Part shown: positions 8,408 through 17,449 of the stretch, piece by piece | Layout: every line of letters begins with the position of its first letter | Position numbering within the stretch: the stretch's first letter is position 1 | Assembly (NCBI RefSeq): GCF_002270415.1 | Contig: NZ_NNRI01000004.1 | Location: 1 to 64,000 of the forward strand | Length of the DNA stretch: 64,000 bases | Source of the DNA: Mesorhizobium sophorae | GTDB taxonomy: Bacteria; Pseudomonadota; Alphaproteobacteria; Rhizobiales; Rhizobiaceae | Reading direction: 5' to 3' | The notes under the pieces: generated by a model | Told to the model about the DNA's origin: nothing | What the model saw: the letters and a program-made list of their open reading frames with translations, nothing else | Database searches by the model: none | Translations under genes and position numbers: made by a program

Positions 8408-9535
8408 TTACGCCTCCACTTTGGGAGGCAGGAGGACGAGGCTGCCGACGTGCTTCTTCTCGAAGAACTCCGACTGAGCGGCGTGGATCTGATCCAGCGC
8501 CCAGGACTTCGTGCTGAACGGTTTGATCCGACCGGAGACGACCAGGTCGATGAGCTGCGGGAACGTGTCGCGCAGGTAGACCGTGGAGCCGAACAGGGAC
8601 AAGTTCTTGAGATAGAGCGTCCGCAGGTCGAGATCGACCTTCGGGCCGCCGATGGCCCCTGCCGTCACGTAGCGGCCGCCACGGCGCAGCAGCTTCAGGA
8701 GATCGGGGAACTGGTCGCCGCCGACCACGTCTGCCACGAGGCTAAGGTTCCTGCCGCCCGTGATCTCCAGCACCGCGGAGACGAGGTCCGGTATCTCGCG
8801 GTCGATCACGTGATCGGCGCCCAGTTTGGAGACGTCCGCTATCTTCGACTTGCCAGCGACCGCAATGGCGGTCGCGCCGAGAGCCTTCAGGATCTGCACC
8901 AGGAACGTGCCGACGCCGCCGGAGGCGCCTGTGACGAGCGCAAGATCGCCTGCCTTCGCGCCTGCCATCGAGAGCATGTTCATGGCCGTGCCGCCCGAGC
9001 ATGGAAGGGTCGCAAGAGCCGCATCTGAAAGCGGAAAATCCTTCGGGATCGAGACGGCATTCACGGACGGGACGGTGGTGAACTGGGCGAACGCGCCATC
9101 GTGCTCGGACCCCAAGAAGCCCGCGCTGTCGAATCCTTCGACATCTTCCGGATCGCGGATGTAGGGATCGCAGACGACACGTTCACCAATCCGGCTCGCG
9201 TCCACGCCCTCGCCGACCGCCACGATGTAGCCGACGGCGTCGGCGCCCTGGATGCGCGGGAATGTGAGCCCGCCCTCCCAGTCACCCATGCCCTTCTCGG
9301 CCACACCGAAACCGCTCTTGCCGCCTTCCGCCGTGGTGCCCGAACTGACCTGCTTGTTGTACCAGCCGGTGCGCGTGTTGATGTCCGTGTTGTTCATGCC
9401 AGCGGCAGTCACGTTGACGAGAACTTCGCCGGGACCAGACTGGCAAACGGCAACGTCGTTGCGAACGACCAGCTTGTCGAGGCCGCCGTGACCGACGAGG
9501 TGCACGGCCGTCATCTTGTTCGCTGTCATGTTCAC
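8408..9535 (-). CDS. Zinc-type/quinone-reductase-like MDR oxidoreductase
   Basis: A 375-residue medium-chain dehydrogenase/reductase. The N-terminal GroES-like domain has PGEVLVNVTAAGMNNTDINTRTGWY, without the usual catalytic-zinc Cys, so it resembles zinc-independent quinone or enoyl reductases. The Rossmann part has ALVTGASGGVGTFLVQILKALGA (NADP-type AxxGGVG). GTG at 9535 overlaps the upstream stop; ATG at 9529 is an alternative. A paralogue is at 26819-27922 with the same NNxDINTRTxWY signature. Probable role: redox step in the catabolic pathway. Confidence 0.85.
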   Translation of the reverse strand: MNMTANKMTAVHLVGHGGLDKLVVRNDVAVCQSGPGEVLVNVTAAGMNNTDINTRTGWYNKQVSSGTTAEGGKSGFGVAEKGMGDWEGGLTFPRIQGADAVGYIVAVGEGVDASRIGERVVCDPYIRDPEDVEGFDSAGFLGSEHDGAFAQFTTVPSVNAVSIPKDFPLSDAALATLPCSGGTAMNMLSMAGAKAGDLALVTGASGGVGTFLVQILKALGATAIAVAGKSKIADVSKLGADHVIDREIPDLVSAVLEITGGRNLSLVADVVGGDQFPDLLKLLRRGGRYVTAGAIGGPKVDLDLRTLYLKNLSLFGSTVYLRDTFPQLIDLVVSGRIKPFSTKSWALDQIHAAQSEFFEKKHVGSLVLLPPKVEA

Positions 9536-10695
9536 GCTCCTCTCGCACGCATGAGCTGTCGGCTTATGATGTGACGCTGTATCTCGGAGGTCCCCTCCCA
9601 GATGCGCTCGACGCGAGCGTCACGGTAGATACGTTCGAGCGGCAGGTCGGCCATCACGCCCATGCCGCCGCAGGTCTGGATGGCCTGATCGGCCACGCGC
9701 CCGAGCATCTCGGAGCACCAGACCTTCGCCATGGCGCAGTCCTCGGCGATCGTCGGCGCGTTCTGATCCACCTTCCACGCGGTGTTCATCAGCAGAAGGT
9801 CGCCGATGCGGATGTCGGTCGCCATGTCGGCGAGTGGGAAGCTGATTCCCTGGAACTTGCCGATTGGCTGCCCGAACTGTTTTCGCTGGGCAGCGAAGTC
9901 GACAGCGACCTCGAAAGCACGTTCCGCACGGGCAACGCAGACCGCCGCTACCGTCAGGCGGCCCGGCCCGAGCCAGTCACTCACCACCTTGAAACCCTCG
10001 CCTTCGCCGCCGACCATCTGCCAGTCGCCGACGCGGACGCTGTCGAAGTTCAGGATGTTGTTGTAGTAGCCGCGGTGCCCCATGTGGTCGTAGCCCCTCG
10101 CGACTTCGAGACCTGGAGTGTCGAGGTCCACGAGGAAGCACGAGATGCGCTTGCGGGGACCGCTTGACGCCTCTTCCTCCCCAGCCGCCGCGAACAGGAT
10201 CACGAAATCCGAGTTCTGGGCATTCGAGATGAAGTGCTTCGTCCCGTTGATGATCCAGTCGCTGCCGTCCTTGACGGCGCGGGTCTTCATGCCCTTGAGA
10301 TCGGAGCCCGCGTCCGGCTCCGTCATGGCGATGCATTCCCGCTTCTCGCCCCGCATCACGGGTTCGAGGAAGTGGGCGATCTGCTCTCCTTGGCACGCCG
10401 CGAGGATGTTGTTTGGCCGACGAACGCACTCGGCCAGGGCCAGGGATGCCCGTGACAGCCCTTTCTCGACGAGTGTGAAGGACACGCAGTCCAGTCCGGC
10501 TCCGCCCACGCTTTCTGGCATATTGCAGGCGTGAAGTCCGAGTGCCATCGCCTTGCGGCGGATGTCGAGTTCCAGTTCGTGCGGCAGTTCACTCGTCCGC
10601 TCCAGCAACGCCTCGTGGGGGATGAGTTCGGTTTCGCAGAAATTACGGACCGTTTTGGAGAGCATCTCCTGCTCTTCGGTCAGCGAGAAGTCCAT
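9532..10695 (-). CDS. Acyl-CoA dehydrogenase (CaiA-like)
   Basis: A 387-residue FAD-dependent acyl-CoA dehydrogenase. Signatures: AMTEPDAGSDLKGMKTRAV (FAD/substrate loop), GTKHFISNAQ, RKQFGQPIGKFQGI and IQTCGGMGVMADLPLERIYRDARVERIWEGTSEIQ split over the C-terminal domain; the Glu of EGTSEIQ is the expected catalytic base. It should make the alpha,beta-enoyl-CoA that the hydratases act on. The start shares one base with the upstream stop (TGATG). Full length and intact. Confidence 0.9.
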   Translation of the reverse strand: MDFSLTEEQEMLSKTVRNFCETELIPHEALLERTSELPHELELDIRRKAMALGLHACNMPESVGGAGLDCVSFTLVEKGLSRASLALAECVRRPNNILAACQGEQIAHFLEPVMRGEKRECIAMTEPDAGSDLKGMKTRAVKDGSDWIINGTKHFISNAQNSDFVILFAAAGEEEASSGPRKRISCFLVDLDTPGLEVARGYDHMGHRGYYNNILNFDSVRVGDWQMVGGEGEGFKVVSDWLGPGRLTVAAVCVARAERAFEVAVDFAAQRKQFGQPIGKFQGISFPLADMATDIRIGDLLLMNTAWKVDQNAPTIAEDCAMAKVWCSEMLGRVADQAIQTCGGMGVMADLPLERIYRDARVERIWEGTSEIQRHIISRQLMRARGA

Positions 10696-11537
10696 CAGTC
10701 CAAGCCTTCGTAACGAGCATTGGCGTGATCGAGCGCGGCCCGCAGTCCCTTCTCGGCAGTCATGCGGCTGAACTCGGCGTATTCCGGGACAGGCTGCGCG
10801 CCCATGATAGCGACCTGCTCAAGGTAGTAGTCGGTCGCAGCGCGAAGGCCTTGCATCTCGTAGACGCGGTTCAGGTACATCTTGTGCATCCGCTGCATCT
10901 CGCGCGGCAGGCGTGCCATCAAGGTGGCCTTGCGGCGGGTCGCTTCCGCGAGCTTGTCCGGCTCGACCACCTCGGTGACCAGGCCCATTTCCTTCGCCTG
11001 GGCGGCGGTCAGCTCCCGGCCCGTCAGGAGAAGGTCCTTGGCGGTCTTCATGTTCACCACCCAAGGCAGGAACATGCAGTGCCCGGACACGCCATAGCGG
11101 ACCTCGTTGTAGCCCATTCGGGTGTCCGAGGTGACGATCGAGACGTCGCAGAACAGGGAGAGCTCGAACCCCTTGCCGATTGCGAACTTGTGGATCGAGG
11201 CTATGACCGGCTTGGTGACGGTCCAGGGAGTGGTGAACTCCTCGAACTGATGGATGTAGTGGGCGCGGTATTCGTAGATCGACGTGCGGTCTTCCGCGGC
11301 GTCTTCATCAAGATCGTGTCCGGCGCAAAATCCCCGGCCGTTGCCGCGGATGACGATAACGTTGACATTGTCGTCGCGGTCGGCGCGCAGAAGGCCTGCC
11401 TGTAGTTCGGCGATAAGCCTGAGGTTCATCGCATTCAGCTTCTCCGGCCTGTTCAGCGTCAGCCAGCAGACGTGCTCGGAGTCCACCTCGTAGACCAGGT
11501 GCTTGTAATCGGTGGTTTCAGGCGTGATACCCTGCAC
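10695..11537 (-). CDS. Enoyl-CoA hydratase/isomerase family protein
   Basis: Crotonase-fold protein of about 280 residues: LTLNRPEKLNAMN, GRGFCAGHDLDEDA (oxyanion hole), IASIHKFAIGKGFELSLFCDVSIV and GVSGHCMFLPWVV. The second oxyanion segment has GKGFELS where many hydratases have GGGxxLA, and the usual catalytic Glu pair is not obvious, so it may be an isomerase or hydrolase variant. GTG at 11537 is preferred as start because an AAAGGGAAG ribosome site precedes it and it lies 16 nt after the ligase stop; the frame is open to 11582. Confidence 0.82.
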   Translation of the reverse strand: MQGITPETTDYKHLVYEVDSEHVCWLTLNRPEKLNAMNLRLIAELQAGLLRADRDDNVNVIVIRGNGRGFCAGHDLDEDAAEDRTSIYEYRAHYIHQFEEFTTPWTVTKPVIASIHKFAIGKGFELSLFCDVSIVTSDTRMGYNEVRYGVSGHCMFLPWVVNMKTAKDLLLTGRELTAAQAKEMGLVTEVVEPDKLAEATRRKATLMARLPREMQRMHKMYLNRVYEMQGLRAATDYYLEQVAIMGAQPVPEYAEFSRMTAEKGLRAALDHANARYEGLD

Positions 11538-11553
11538 GGACTTCCCTTTCGTG

Positions 11554-13647
11554 TTAGGCGACACACTTCTTGCGGTGTGCAAGCTTCAAGACCGCGTCCA
11601 CGGCAAGCGCGCCTTGTTGGCCGACCAGGATCGGGTTGATTTCGATTTCCTCCGCGCCTTCGGCGATCGCGAAGTGGCCTAAGGCCTCCAGCATGTCGAG
11701 TAGCGCCTCGCGGTCGCCTGCGGGACGGCCCCGCCATCCCTTGAGGCGCTCGGCCACCTTCAGGCGGTCTAGGGCACGCGAGAGTTCTTCCCGTCGGAAA
11801 GGCGCAGCGACCAAAGTGCTGTCGTTCCAGAGCTCGGCTTCCACTCCGCCGCCGGCGATCATCATGACGGGACCGACGGACGGATCATAGGTCACGGAAG
11901 CCAAGACCTCGGCAACGGTGTTCGCCGCCATCGCCTCTACGAGGACGAGGTTCAACGGAATGTTCGGTGCGAGGCGGCCCATGTCTGATCGCATCTTCTC
12001 GACCGCGTCCCGCACGTCCTGGGCCGAGGACAAGCCGATGCGAACCGCACCGACCTCGGTCTTATGAAGGAGGCGGGAGTCGAGAGCTTTGAGAACGACC
12101 GGGAAGTCGATTTCGGCGGCGACTTCGTGGGCCTTCTCGGGATTGGACACTCTCGACTTGGGAACCCGCACTCCAGCCCCTGCCAGCAACGACTTGGCTG
12201 ATGCCTCGTCTTGATAGGTGCCGACTTCAGGAACGATCGACGGGGCCACGGTCAGCTGCTCTAGCCCTGCGGCATTCAGCTCTTCGCGGCGTTCGCGCCA
12301 CCAGATACCGTGCGACATCGCACGCATGCACTCCTCCAGGCCCTGCATGGCGGCAAGGCCGAGGCTCTGGGTGTGATCCCGGGCGTGGGCCGGGAAGCAG
12401 TCGATCATGGGTGCCAGCTGCATGGCGGCGATGTCGCGGCCTCGGCAGGCCGCGCCGAGCGCTTCGACCTGCGCGGCGTATTCGCTGATGTCCCACATGC
12501 CTTCGCGGGGATAGTTCTGCACCATCAGGGCGGCGTCGTAGCCTTCGTCGAGCAGCGCCGAGTAGATGGCCGTCTGACGGTCCTTGTCGTTCCAGGCGCC
12601 CATGGTGACATCCTGCGGATTGCCAGGCGTTGCCATCAAGGGAAGGACTTCCCGCAGGCGGGCGACCCGGTCCCCGGTCGGCTGAGGAAGCTCGAATCCT
12701 GCGGCGCTGAGGTGGTCGGCGAGCATCACGCCCAGCACGCCGGACACGGCCGTCACGAGAACCTTGCGTCCCTTGGGCACCTGCCCCGAATGGAAGAGCT
12801 TCAGCGTCTCGAAGAACTCGGATTCCGAGTTTGTGGAGATGATGCCCAGCCTGTCGAAGAAGGCCTCCCAGGCAGCCCCTGCGCCGGTCATCGACGCGGT
12901 ATGGGAAGCTGCCGCCTGCGCGCCTGCAGTTGTCTTGCCGAACTTGATGGCGACGATTGGCTTTCGGAGCTTGAGCGCCTTCGCCGCAGCCTTGCGGAGG
13001 ACCGACACATCCCGAAGGCTTTCGAAGGACAAGCCGACGGCGGTGACGCGCGGATCGTCGAGCAGGTAGTCAACGCAGGCTTCCATGCCGGTCACCGCCT
13101 GATTGCCGCCACCGACAAGATGCGTGATCGGCAGACCTCGATCGGAGAATACCGCGTCGCATAGAAGGCCACCGCCCTGGCTGACGACGGCGACGCCCTT
13201 CTCGACCGAGTGAACCCCGAACTGGTCCATCATCGCGGCCATCGGATCGACGAAGTTGACCAGTCCGACGGCGTTGGGGCCGAGCATGGCCATGTCGCCA
13301 GCCGCGGCGACGAGTTCCGCCTGCAGGTTGCCGCCGTCAGCCCCCGTCTCGGCGAATCCGGCAGCATTGCAAACGATTGCTCTGCAGCCTTTGATACGGA
13401 GTGATCCGACCGCTTCCAGCGCGGCTTCGCGACGGATTGCGATGAAAGCCAGATCCGGCGCCTGCGGAAGCGCCTCGATCCAGGGGAAGCACGGAAATCC
13501 TTGCAAAGTCTCGTATTTGGGATTCACCACCCAGGTGTCCCCGGAGAAGCCGAGGTCGCTGTGGTACTTCAATGCGGGATTGAGATTTCTGCCCCCGATG
13601 AACGCCACGGACTTGGGGCGAAAGAGGGCATCGAGGGGCTGTGTCAT
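11554..13647 (-). CDS. ADP-forming acyl-CoA synthetase (acetate-CoA ligase family)
   Basis: A 697-residue single-chain NDP-forming ligase: CoA-binding domain (SVAFIGGRNLNPALKY), succinyl-CoA-ligase-like domains with the phospho-His segment AAASHTASMTGAGAAW, and a C-terminal ATP-grasp domain (FPVVLKALDSRLLHKTEVGAV, IEINPILV). It would activate a carboxylic acid to its CoA thioester with ATP and is the first gene of the operon. All key segments are present. The region upstream holds a decayed regulator gene reading the other way. Confidence 0.9.
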   Translation of the reverse strand: MTQPLDALFRPKSVAFIGGRNLNPALKYHSDLGFSGDTWVVNPKYETLQGFPCFPWIEALPQAPDLAFIAIRREAALEAVGSLRIKGCRAIVCNAAGFAETGADGGNLQAELVAAAGDMAMLGPNAVGLVNFVDPMAAMMDQFGVHSVEKGVAVVSQGGGLLCDAVFSDRGLPITHLVGGGNQAVTGMEACVDYLLDDPRVTAVGLSFESLRDVSVLRKAAAKALKLRKPIVAIKFGKTTAGAQAAASHTASMTGAGAAWEAFFDRLGIISTNSESEFFETLKLFHSGQVPKGRKVLVTAVSGVLGVMLADHLSAAGFELPQPTGDRVARLREVLPLMATPGNPQDVTMGAWNDKDRQTAIYSALLDEGYDAALMVQNYPREGMWDISEYAAQVEALGAACRGRDIAAMQLAPMIDCFPAHARDHTQSLGLAAMQGLEECMRAMSHGIWWRERREELNAAGLEQLTVAPSIVPEVGTYQDEASAKSLLAGAGVRVPKSRVSNPEKAHEVAAEIDFPVVLKALDSRLLHKTEVGAVRIGLSSAQDVRDAVEKMRSDMGRLAPNIPLNLVLVEAMAANTVAEVLASVTYDPSVGPVMMIAGGGVEAELWNDSTLVAAPFRREELSRALDRLKVAERLKGWRGRPAGDREALLDMLEALGHFAIAEGAEEIEINPILVGQQGALAVDAVLKLAHRKKCVA

Positions 13648-13740
13648 CTGGTTTCCGTGGAGAAGAAGCTTGCGTGGAGTATAGTGTTCCGCTCGGCTCC
13701 GCGGATGATCCCAACAAACAAAAAAATGACCCGCGTGAAC

Positions 13741-13975
13741 ATGAAGTAGGTACCAGCGTAAGTGGCGAAGGCTTTCTGCTTCGCCCGCTGTCGCTCATCG
13801 CCGAACTGGTGAGAATTGTTGAGGCTGGCGACCGGAAGGCCCGGACTTGCATTCGCCGATTCATTTCGCGCCGCCCGGATGCGACCGCCCTCAGGCCATT
13901 CCCTCAGTTCCAGGGGGGGCCTCGTCGAACTCCCGATATGGTCTTGTCGAACTGGCTGGCGCACGCGTTCGGACT
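13741..13975 (+). pseudogene. Ghost of a GlxA/AraC-type regulator (N-terminal part)
   Basis: Reading plus-strand from ATGAAG at 13741, the sequence aligns base by base with the start of the regulator gene at 15133 (minus). Both have GAACATGAAG at the start, the same GGATGATCC box about 40 bases upstream, and after a frame correction GEGFLLRPLSLIAELVRI against GEGFPLLSLSLVTEPLRL, then a QGG segment in both. Two early stops and frameshifts kill the ghost. It is divergent from the ligase operon, the classic place for the operon's own regulator. Confidence 0.7.
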
Positions 13976-14155
13976 GCCAAATAGGCTTGGTCCACACCGA
14001 AGCCATCACCGCTACCGAGGCGTGCCTTCTTTCTCTCTCGATGAGACCTTTCTGCTCGAGGAAATGTCGCTGTCACACCAGCTGTGCGCTGCTTGTGCGA
14101 CGTCTGTCTCGCGGGGCTTGATTCACTCGCCTCGAAACCCTCGACCATACGGACC

Positions 14156-15133
14156 TCAATGTTTTTCGAGCGAAAGGTCACCGGTCCTCTCCGGCTGCTC
14201 GTAGAGCGATCTGTCGAGGCTCGGAGCCACCTTGAACCGTTTTCGATAGGCACGGCTCAGGCTTTCGCTTGCCGGGAACCCGCACATCAGGGCGATGTTG
14301 CCCACCCGCTCGCGTGAATTCCGCAACAGATTGCGAGCACGATCCAGGCGTAGTTCAACGTAGTACGCTTGCGGCGATTGCCTAAGGTGCCGCTGGAACA
14401 GCCGACGGAGCTTCCATTCCTTGGCCTCGAGGCGGTTGGCGATCTCCTTGATCGGAAGCGGCGATTCCATGTTCGCGAGCATCATGTCGATAGCTTTCGC
14501 GAGCGCCCGGTCGAGGCGAGGTATCGACCAGTCAAACCCGAAGGATCCATCCGCCCGTTCCGATTCCAGAGGTCGATAATTCAGGATTTCGGCGACGCGC
14601 CGTGCCAGCCGTTTGTTTTCGTAATGGGCGATCATGGCCAGCGTCATGTCGATCGTTACGACTCCACCGGCGCTTGAACAGCGATCATTGTCGAGATCGA
14701 ACAGACGATCGGCGAAGAAGGCTTCACCACGGCTTTCACGGAATCCGACGATCGCCTCGTGGTGTGCGGCGGCAGGCCGCCTGTCGAGAAGGCCCGCTTC
14801 GGCGAAGATGAGAGCTCCGGTATCGACGCAGCCCATGAGGCATCCAGACCGCGCCCGGCGCCTCAGCCAGCTCAACACCGCATCGGTCTTCATACGGTCC
14901 GGGGCGTAGGAAGCCAGCAGGATCACGGCGTCAGTCGCCTGCTCATCGAGTCCGCCTTGGATCTCCAGCGCATGGCCCGAAGACGACCTCGGCGTCGTTC
15001 CGTCTATGCTCAGGATGCGCCAGCGGAAGACTGGTCGATGGCTTTCCCGATTCGCCAACCTCAATGGTTCGGTGACGAGCGAAAGCGAGAGAAGCGGGAA
15101 TCCTTCGCCGATTAGGATGGTTACCAACTTCAT
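14156..15133 (-). CDS. GlxA/CdhR-like AraC-family regulator with DJ-1/PfpI-type sensor domain
   Basis: A 325-residue regulator. Residues ~1-175 form a GATase1/DJ-1-like ligand domain (MKLVTILIGEGFPLLSLSLV, GCVDTGALIFAEAGLLDRRPAAAHHE, GGVVTIDMTLAMIAHY); residues ~215-320 are the double helix-turn-helix AraC domain (IKEIANRLEAKEWKLRRLFQRH, ALMCGFPASESLSRAYRKRFKVAP). GlxA-type relatives such as CdhR and GbdR respond to carnitine or glycine betaine, so it probably activates the catabolic operon downstream on the same strand. About 500 bp, including the decayed regulator copy, separate it from the ligase gene. Confidence 0.88.
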   Translation of the reverse strand: MKLVTILIGEGFPLLSLSLVTEPLRLANRESHRPVFRWRILSIDGTTPRSSSGHALEIQGGLDEQATDAVILLASYAPDRMKTDAVLSWLRRRARSGCLMGCVDTGALIFAEAGLLDRRPAAAHHEAIVGFRESRGEAFFADRLFDLDNDRCSSAGGVVTIDMTLAMIAHYENKRLARRVAEILNYRPLESERADGSFGFDWSIPRLDRALAKAIDMMLANMESPLPIKEIANRLEAKEWKLRRLFQRHLRQSPQAYYVELRLDRARNLLRNSRERVGNIALMCGFPASESLSRAYRKRFKVAPSLDRSLYEQPERTGDLSLEKH

Positions 15134-15311
15134 GTTCGTTCAGCTCATCTCTTGTCCGTTCGGATCATCCGAAAAGTCTGTCCCGTCGGCAAGCTCCAAT
15201 TCGGCGGAAACCGGGTCGCGGAATGCCTACGCCCTGAACTCCGGAAGCTGCGTCGCAGCCTCCGGTTGACAAGTCACTGGCCCCACGAGCTTAGACCGGG
15301 CGTGTCTTGCC

Positions 15312-15530
15312 TCAAGCTGACATCTGTTCGAACGCATCAAGGGTCCTGGCTGAGTAGACAAGCGCGGCGCCAGCATTGAGCGCGATCGCAACACCCAAGG
15401 CTTCGGCCAGCTCTTCCTTGGTCGCGCCGTGGGCGATCGCCGCTTCAACATGGCTTGCGATACAGCCGTCGCAGCGAGTGGTAACGGCCACGGCAAGCGC
15501 GCGACACCGGCGGAACGATTTAACAAATCC
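15312..15530 (-). pseudogene. AhpD/carboxymuconolactone-decarboxylase-like protein, 5'-truncated
   Basis: A minus-strand frame reads VTTRCDGCIASHVEAAIAHG followed by ATKEELAEALGVAIALNAGA and ALVYSARTLDAFEQMSA then TGA at 15312-15314. This is the CMD/AhpD domain with its CxxC(xxH) redox motif (CDGCIASH). Upstream only GFVKSF remains before homology is lost, so the N-terminus and start are missing. Confidence 0.65.
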
Positions 15531-15652
15531 CGTCTCCTCGACGATCAGGACACAATCCTCATGGCCCCAACGCTTCCACCACTAATCGCGAACCGCGTCT
15601 CGGAGCCGATCCGCGTTCCAATGGCTGCGTCCCAACAGCGACTGCATCCGAG

Positions 15653-16280
15653 GGCGATGTCACGGTACCGGCTTATGAGGAGCCTCGCGATAGACACACT
15701 TGCATGAACACCTCGCCGATCAGCTACAAGCGCCATCGTTTCCCACCTCAGATCATCGCCCATGCGGTGTGGCTCTACTTTCGGTTTCCGCTGAGCCTGC
15801 GCTTGGTCGAGGAAATGCTGCTGGAGCGCGGCATTGTCGTCTCCTATGAAACGATCCGCCATTGGGGAAACAAATTCGGGCCCGACTACGCGCGTCGCCT
15901 TCACCGCAAGAAGCCCAGCCGGAACGATGTGTGGCACCTAGACGAGGGTGCGCCACGAAGGCGCGAAGGAGGAGCTATGATTTAGGCCCTTCCATAGCAG
16001 CTATGCTGCACAGGAGATGAGGGACAGCAAGCGGATCTTGAGCGACGGTTTGCTGAATGCGGACTGACGTGAGAACATCATGCAGGGCTTTCGATCATCA
16101 AGAGGCCTGCAACGGTTCGTGTCGATCTTCTCAGGTCTCCGAAACCACTTCGTTCCGTCCGCCTTCCAGATACATCTCCACCGACTTACCGCCATAGCTG
16201 AGTGGAAAGCAGCGACTGCAGCCGCCTGAAATCGACCCACTTCGACTTCGCGCTCCTCATCAAGTTAAGGTGACAACGCC
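15653..16280 (+). mobile_element. IS6-family remnant carrying the 5' end of a group II intron
   Basis: The left end GGCGATGTCACGG at 15653 and right end closing with GGTGACAACGCC at 16280 are degenerate inverted repeats of an IS6-type element. The transposase N-terminus (MNTSPISYKRHRFPPQIIAH, to HLDE) starts at 15704. At 15948 it is interrupted by GTGCGCC, identical to the first ~77 bases of the intron at 21533. From about 16068 the transposase C-terminus resumes (MQGFRSSRGLQRFVSIFSGL) with a further ~15-nt deletion. The middle of both intron and transposase is lost. Confidence 0.8.
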
Positions 16281-16288
16281 CCTCATGC

Positions 16289-17395
16289 CTATGTGAAGAC
16301 GGACACGGGATCGCCGAGAATCCCGCCGTCCGGTGTCACCCCGAGGCCGGGTGCGGAAGGTGGGGTGGCAAAACCGTCAATATTTCTGGCCCCCTGTCCG
16401 GGAACCGGGTCGACAGCGAGGTGATGGTGGCAGAGCCAACTCGCCAACCGATTCTCTTTTGGAGTGGAGGAAGCCAGATGGATGGCGGCGGTGTCCGCCA
16501 GCGCGGATCCACCGAGATCTTCCAAATGCATCTGCCACCCGACGGACACGCCAAAGTCCCTAATTTGCTTTGCCTTTGTCAAGCCGCCGACTCTATTTGG
16601 TTTCACCTTCACGCCCTCGCAGGCGCCGAGCTTCCATGCATCGAGATGATCTTGGAACGTGTGGAGGCACTCGTCGAGCATGATGGGCTGTTTTACTCTT
16701 TGAGCCACCTGCGCACATTGCGAGAGCGTCTCGCATGGTTGCTCGACCCAGCCGCGCAACGAGACATTGTTGAGGACCTGCACTGCCACGGCGGGCAGCC
16801 AGGCGCGATTGACATCGTAAGTGACAGTTTCATCGGGTCGCAACGCCGCTTCAATCGCCTCAATCCGCGATATGTCAACGACGGGAATGCTCCCGCCGAC
16901 CTTGGCCGAGTGTGTTCTATAACCTTCCGCGTAAGCCTCACGAATAAGGGCAATCATCTCTTCATTCGACCCGGTGGAAATTGATGAATTCACAGCCACC
17001 GGATCAGCCCTGTCAGCCCCCATCAAGCGCCAAAGAGGCAAGCCGCTGGCTTTTCCGAGGGTATCCCAGCAGGCCATATCCACGGCCGATTTGACGTATA
17101 GATGTCCTGGCAGCGCTACGTCCATCGTTTGATTGATGGCATTAAGAGCGCAGGGATCCTGTCCCAATAAGGAGGGCGCAAGCGTGGCGATACCGGCTCG
17201 GATTCCAGGGCCGTGCGCGGGCAAATAGGTGTTTCCCCAAGGACAGCCTTCTCCCCAGCCGAACAATCCTTCATCCGCCTCGATCTTGACGAACGTGCTG
17301 TCGAGAGTCTCAAATTTGAGACGTCCACCGGAAAGCCAGTACGGTTTCGTCAGTGGAAGGTCGACCTGATACAACGAGATGCGAACGATTTTCAT
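16289..17395 (-). CDS. Enolase-superfamily enzyme 3, cis-3-hydroxy-L-proline dehydratase-like
   Basis: A 368-residue enolase-superfamily enzyme whose segments fit the cis-3-hydroxy-L-proline dehydratase group: QVDLPLTKPYWLSGGRLKFE, GWGEGCPWGNTYLPAHGPGI, LPGHLYVKSAVDMACWD, THSAKVGG, YDVNRAWLPA, IMLDECLHT, VKVKPNRVGGLTKA and GPGLGV-type ending APGLGVTPDGG. Both lysines and the Asp/Glu/Asp metal ligands are present. It is isolated between two IS6 remnants, 9 nt from one right end, so it was carried in or cut from a larger operon. Family call firm, substrate moderate. Confidence 0.85.
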   Translation of the reverse strand: MKIVRISLYQVDLPLTKPYWLSGGRLKFETLDSTFVKIEADEGLFGWGEGCPWGNTYLPAHGPGIRAGIATLAPSLLGQDPCALNAINQTMDVALPGHLYVKSAVDMACWDTLGKASGLPLWRLMGADRADPVAVNSSISTGSNEEMIALIREAYAEGYRTHSAKVGGSIPVVDISRIEAIEAALRPDETVTYDVNRAWLPAVAVQVLNNVSLRGWVEQPCETLSQCAQVAQRVKQPIMLDECLHTFQDHLDAWKLGACEGVKVKPNRVGGLTKAKQIRDFGVSVGWQMHLEDLGGSALADTAAIHLASSTPKENRLASWLCHHHLAVDPVPGQGARNIDGFATPPSAPGLGVTPDGGILGDPVSVFT

Positions 17396-17449
17396 AGGAT
17401 GCCACGTTCCTCAAATCTTGGCCGCGCGAAAACATTCCAACGCCTTCAG

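Noticed and set aside
12201..13164. Plus-strand ORFs opposite the acyl-CoA ligase
   Set aside because: They are antisense shadows with biased composition and no recognisable motifs.
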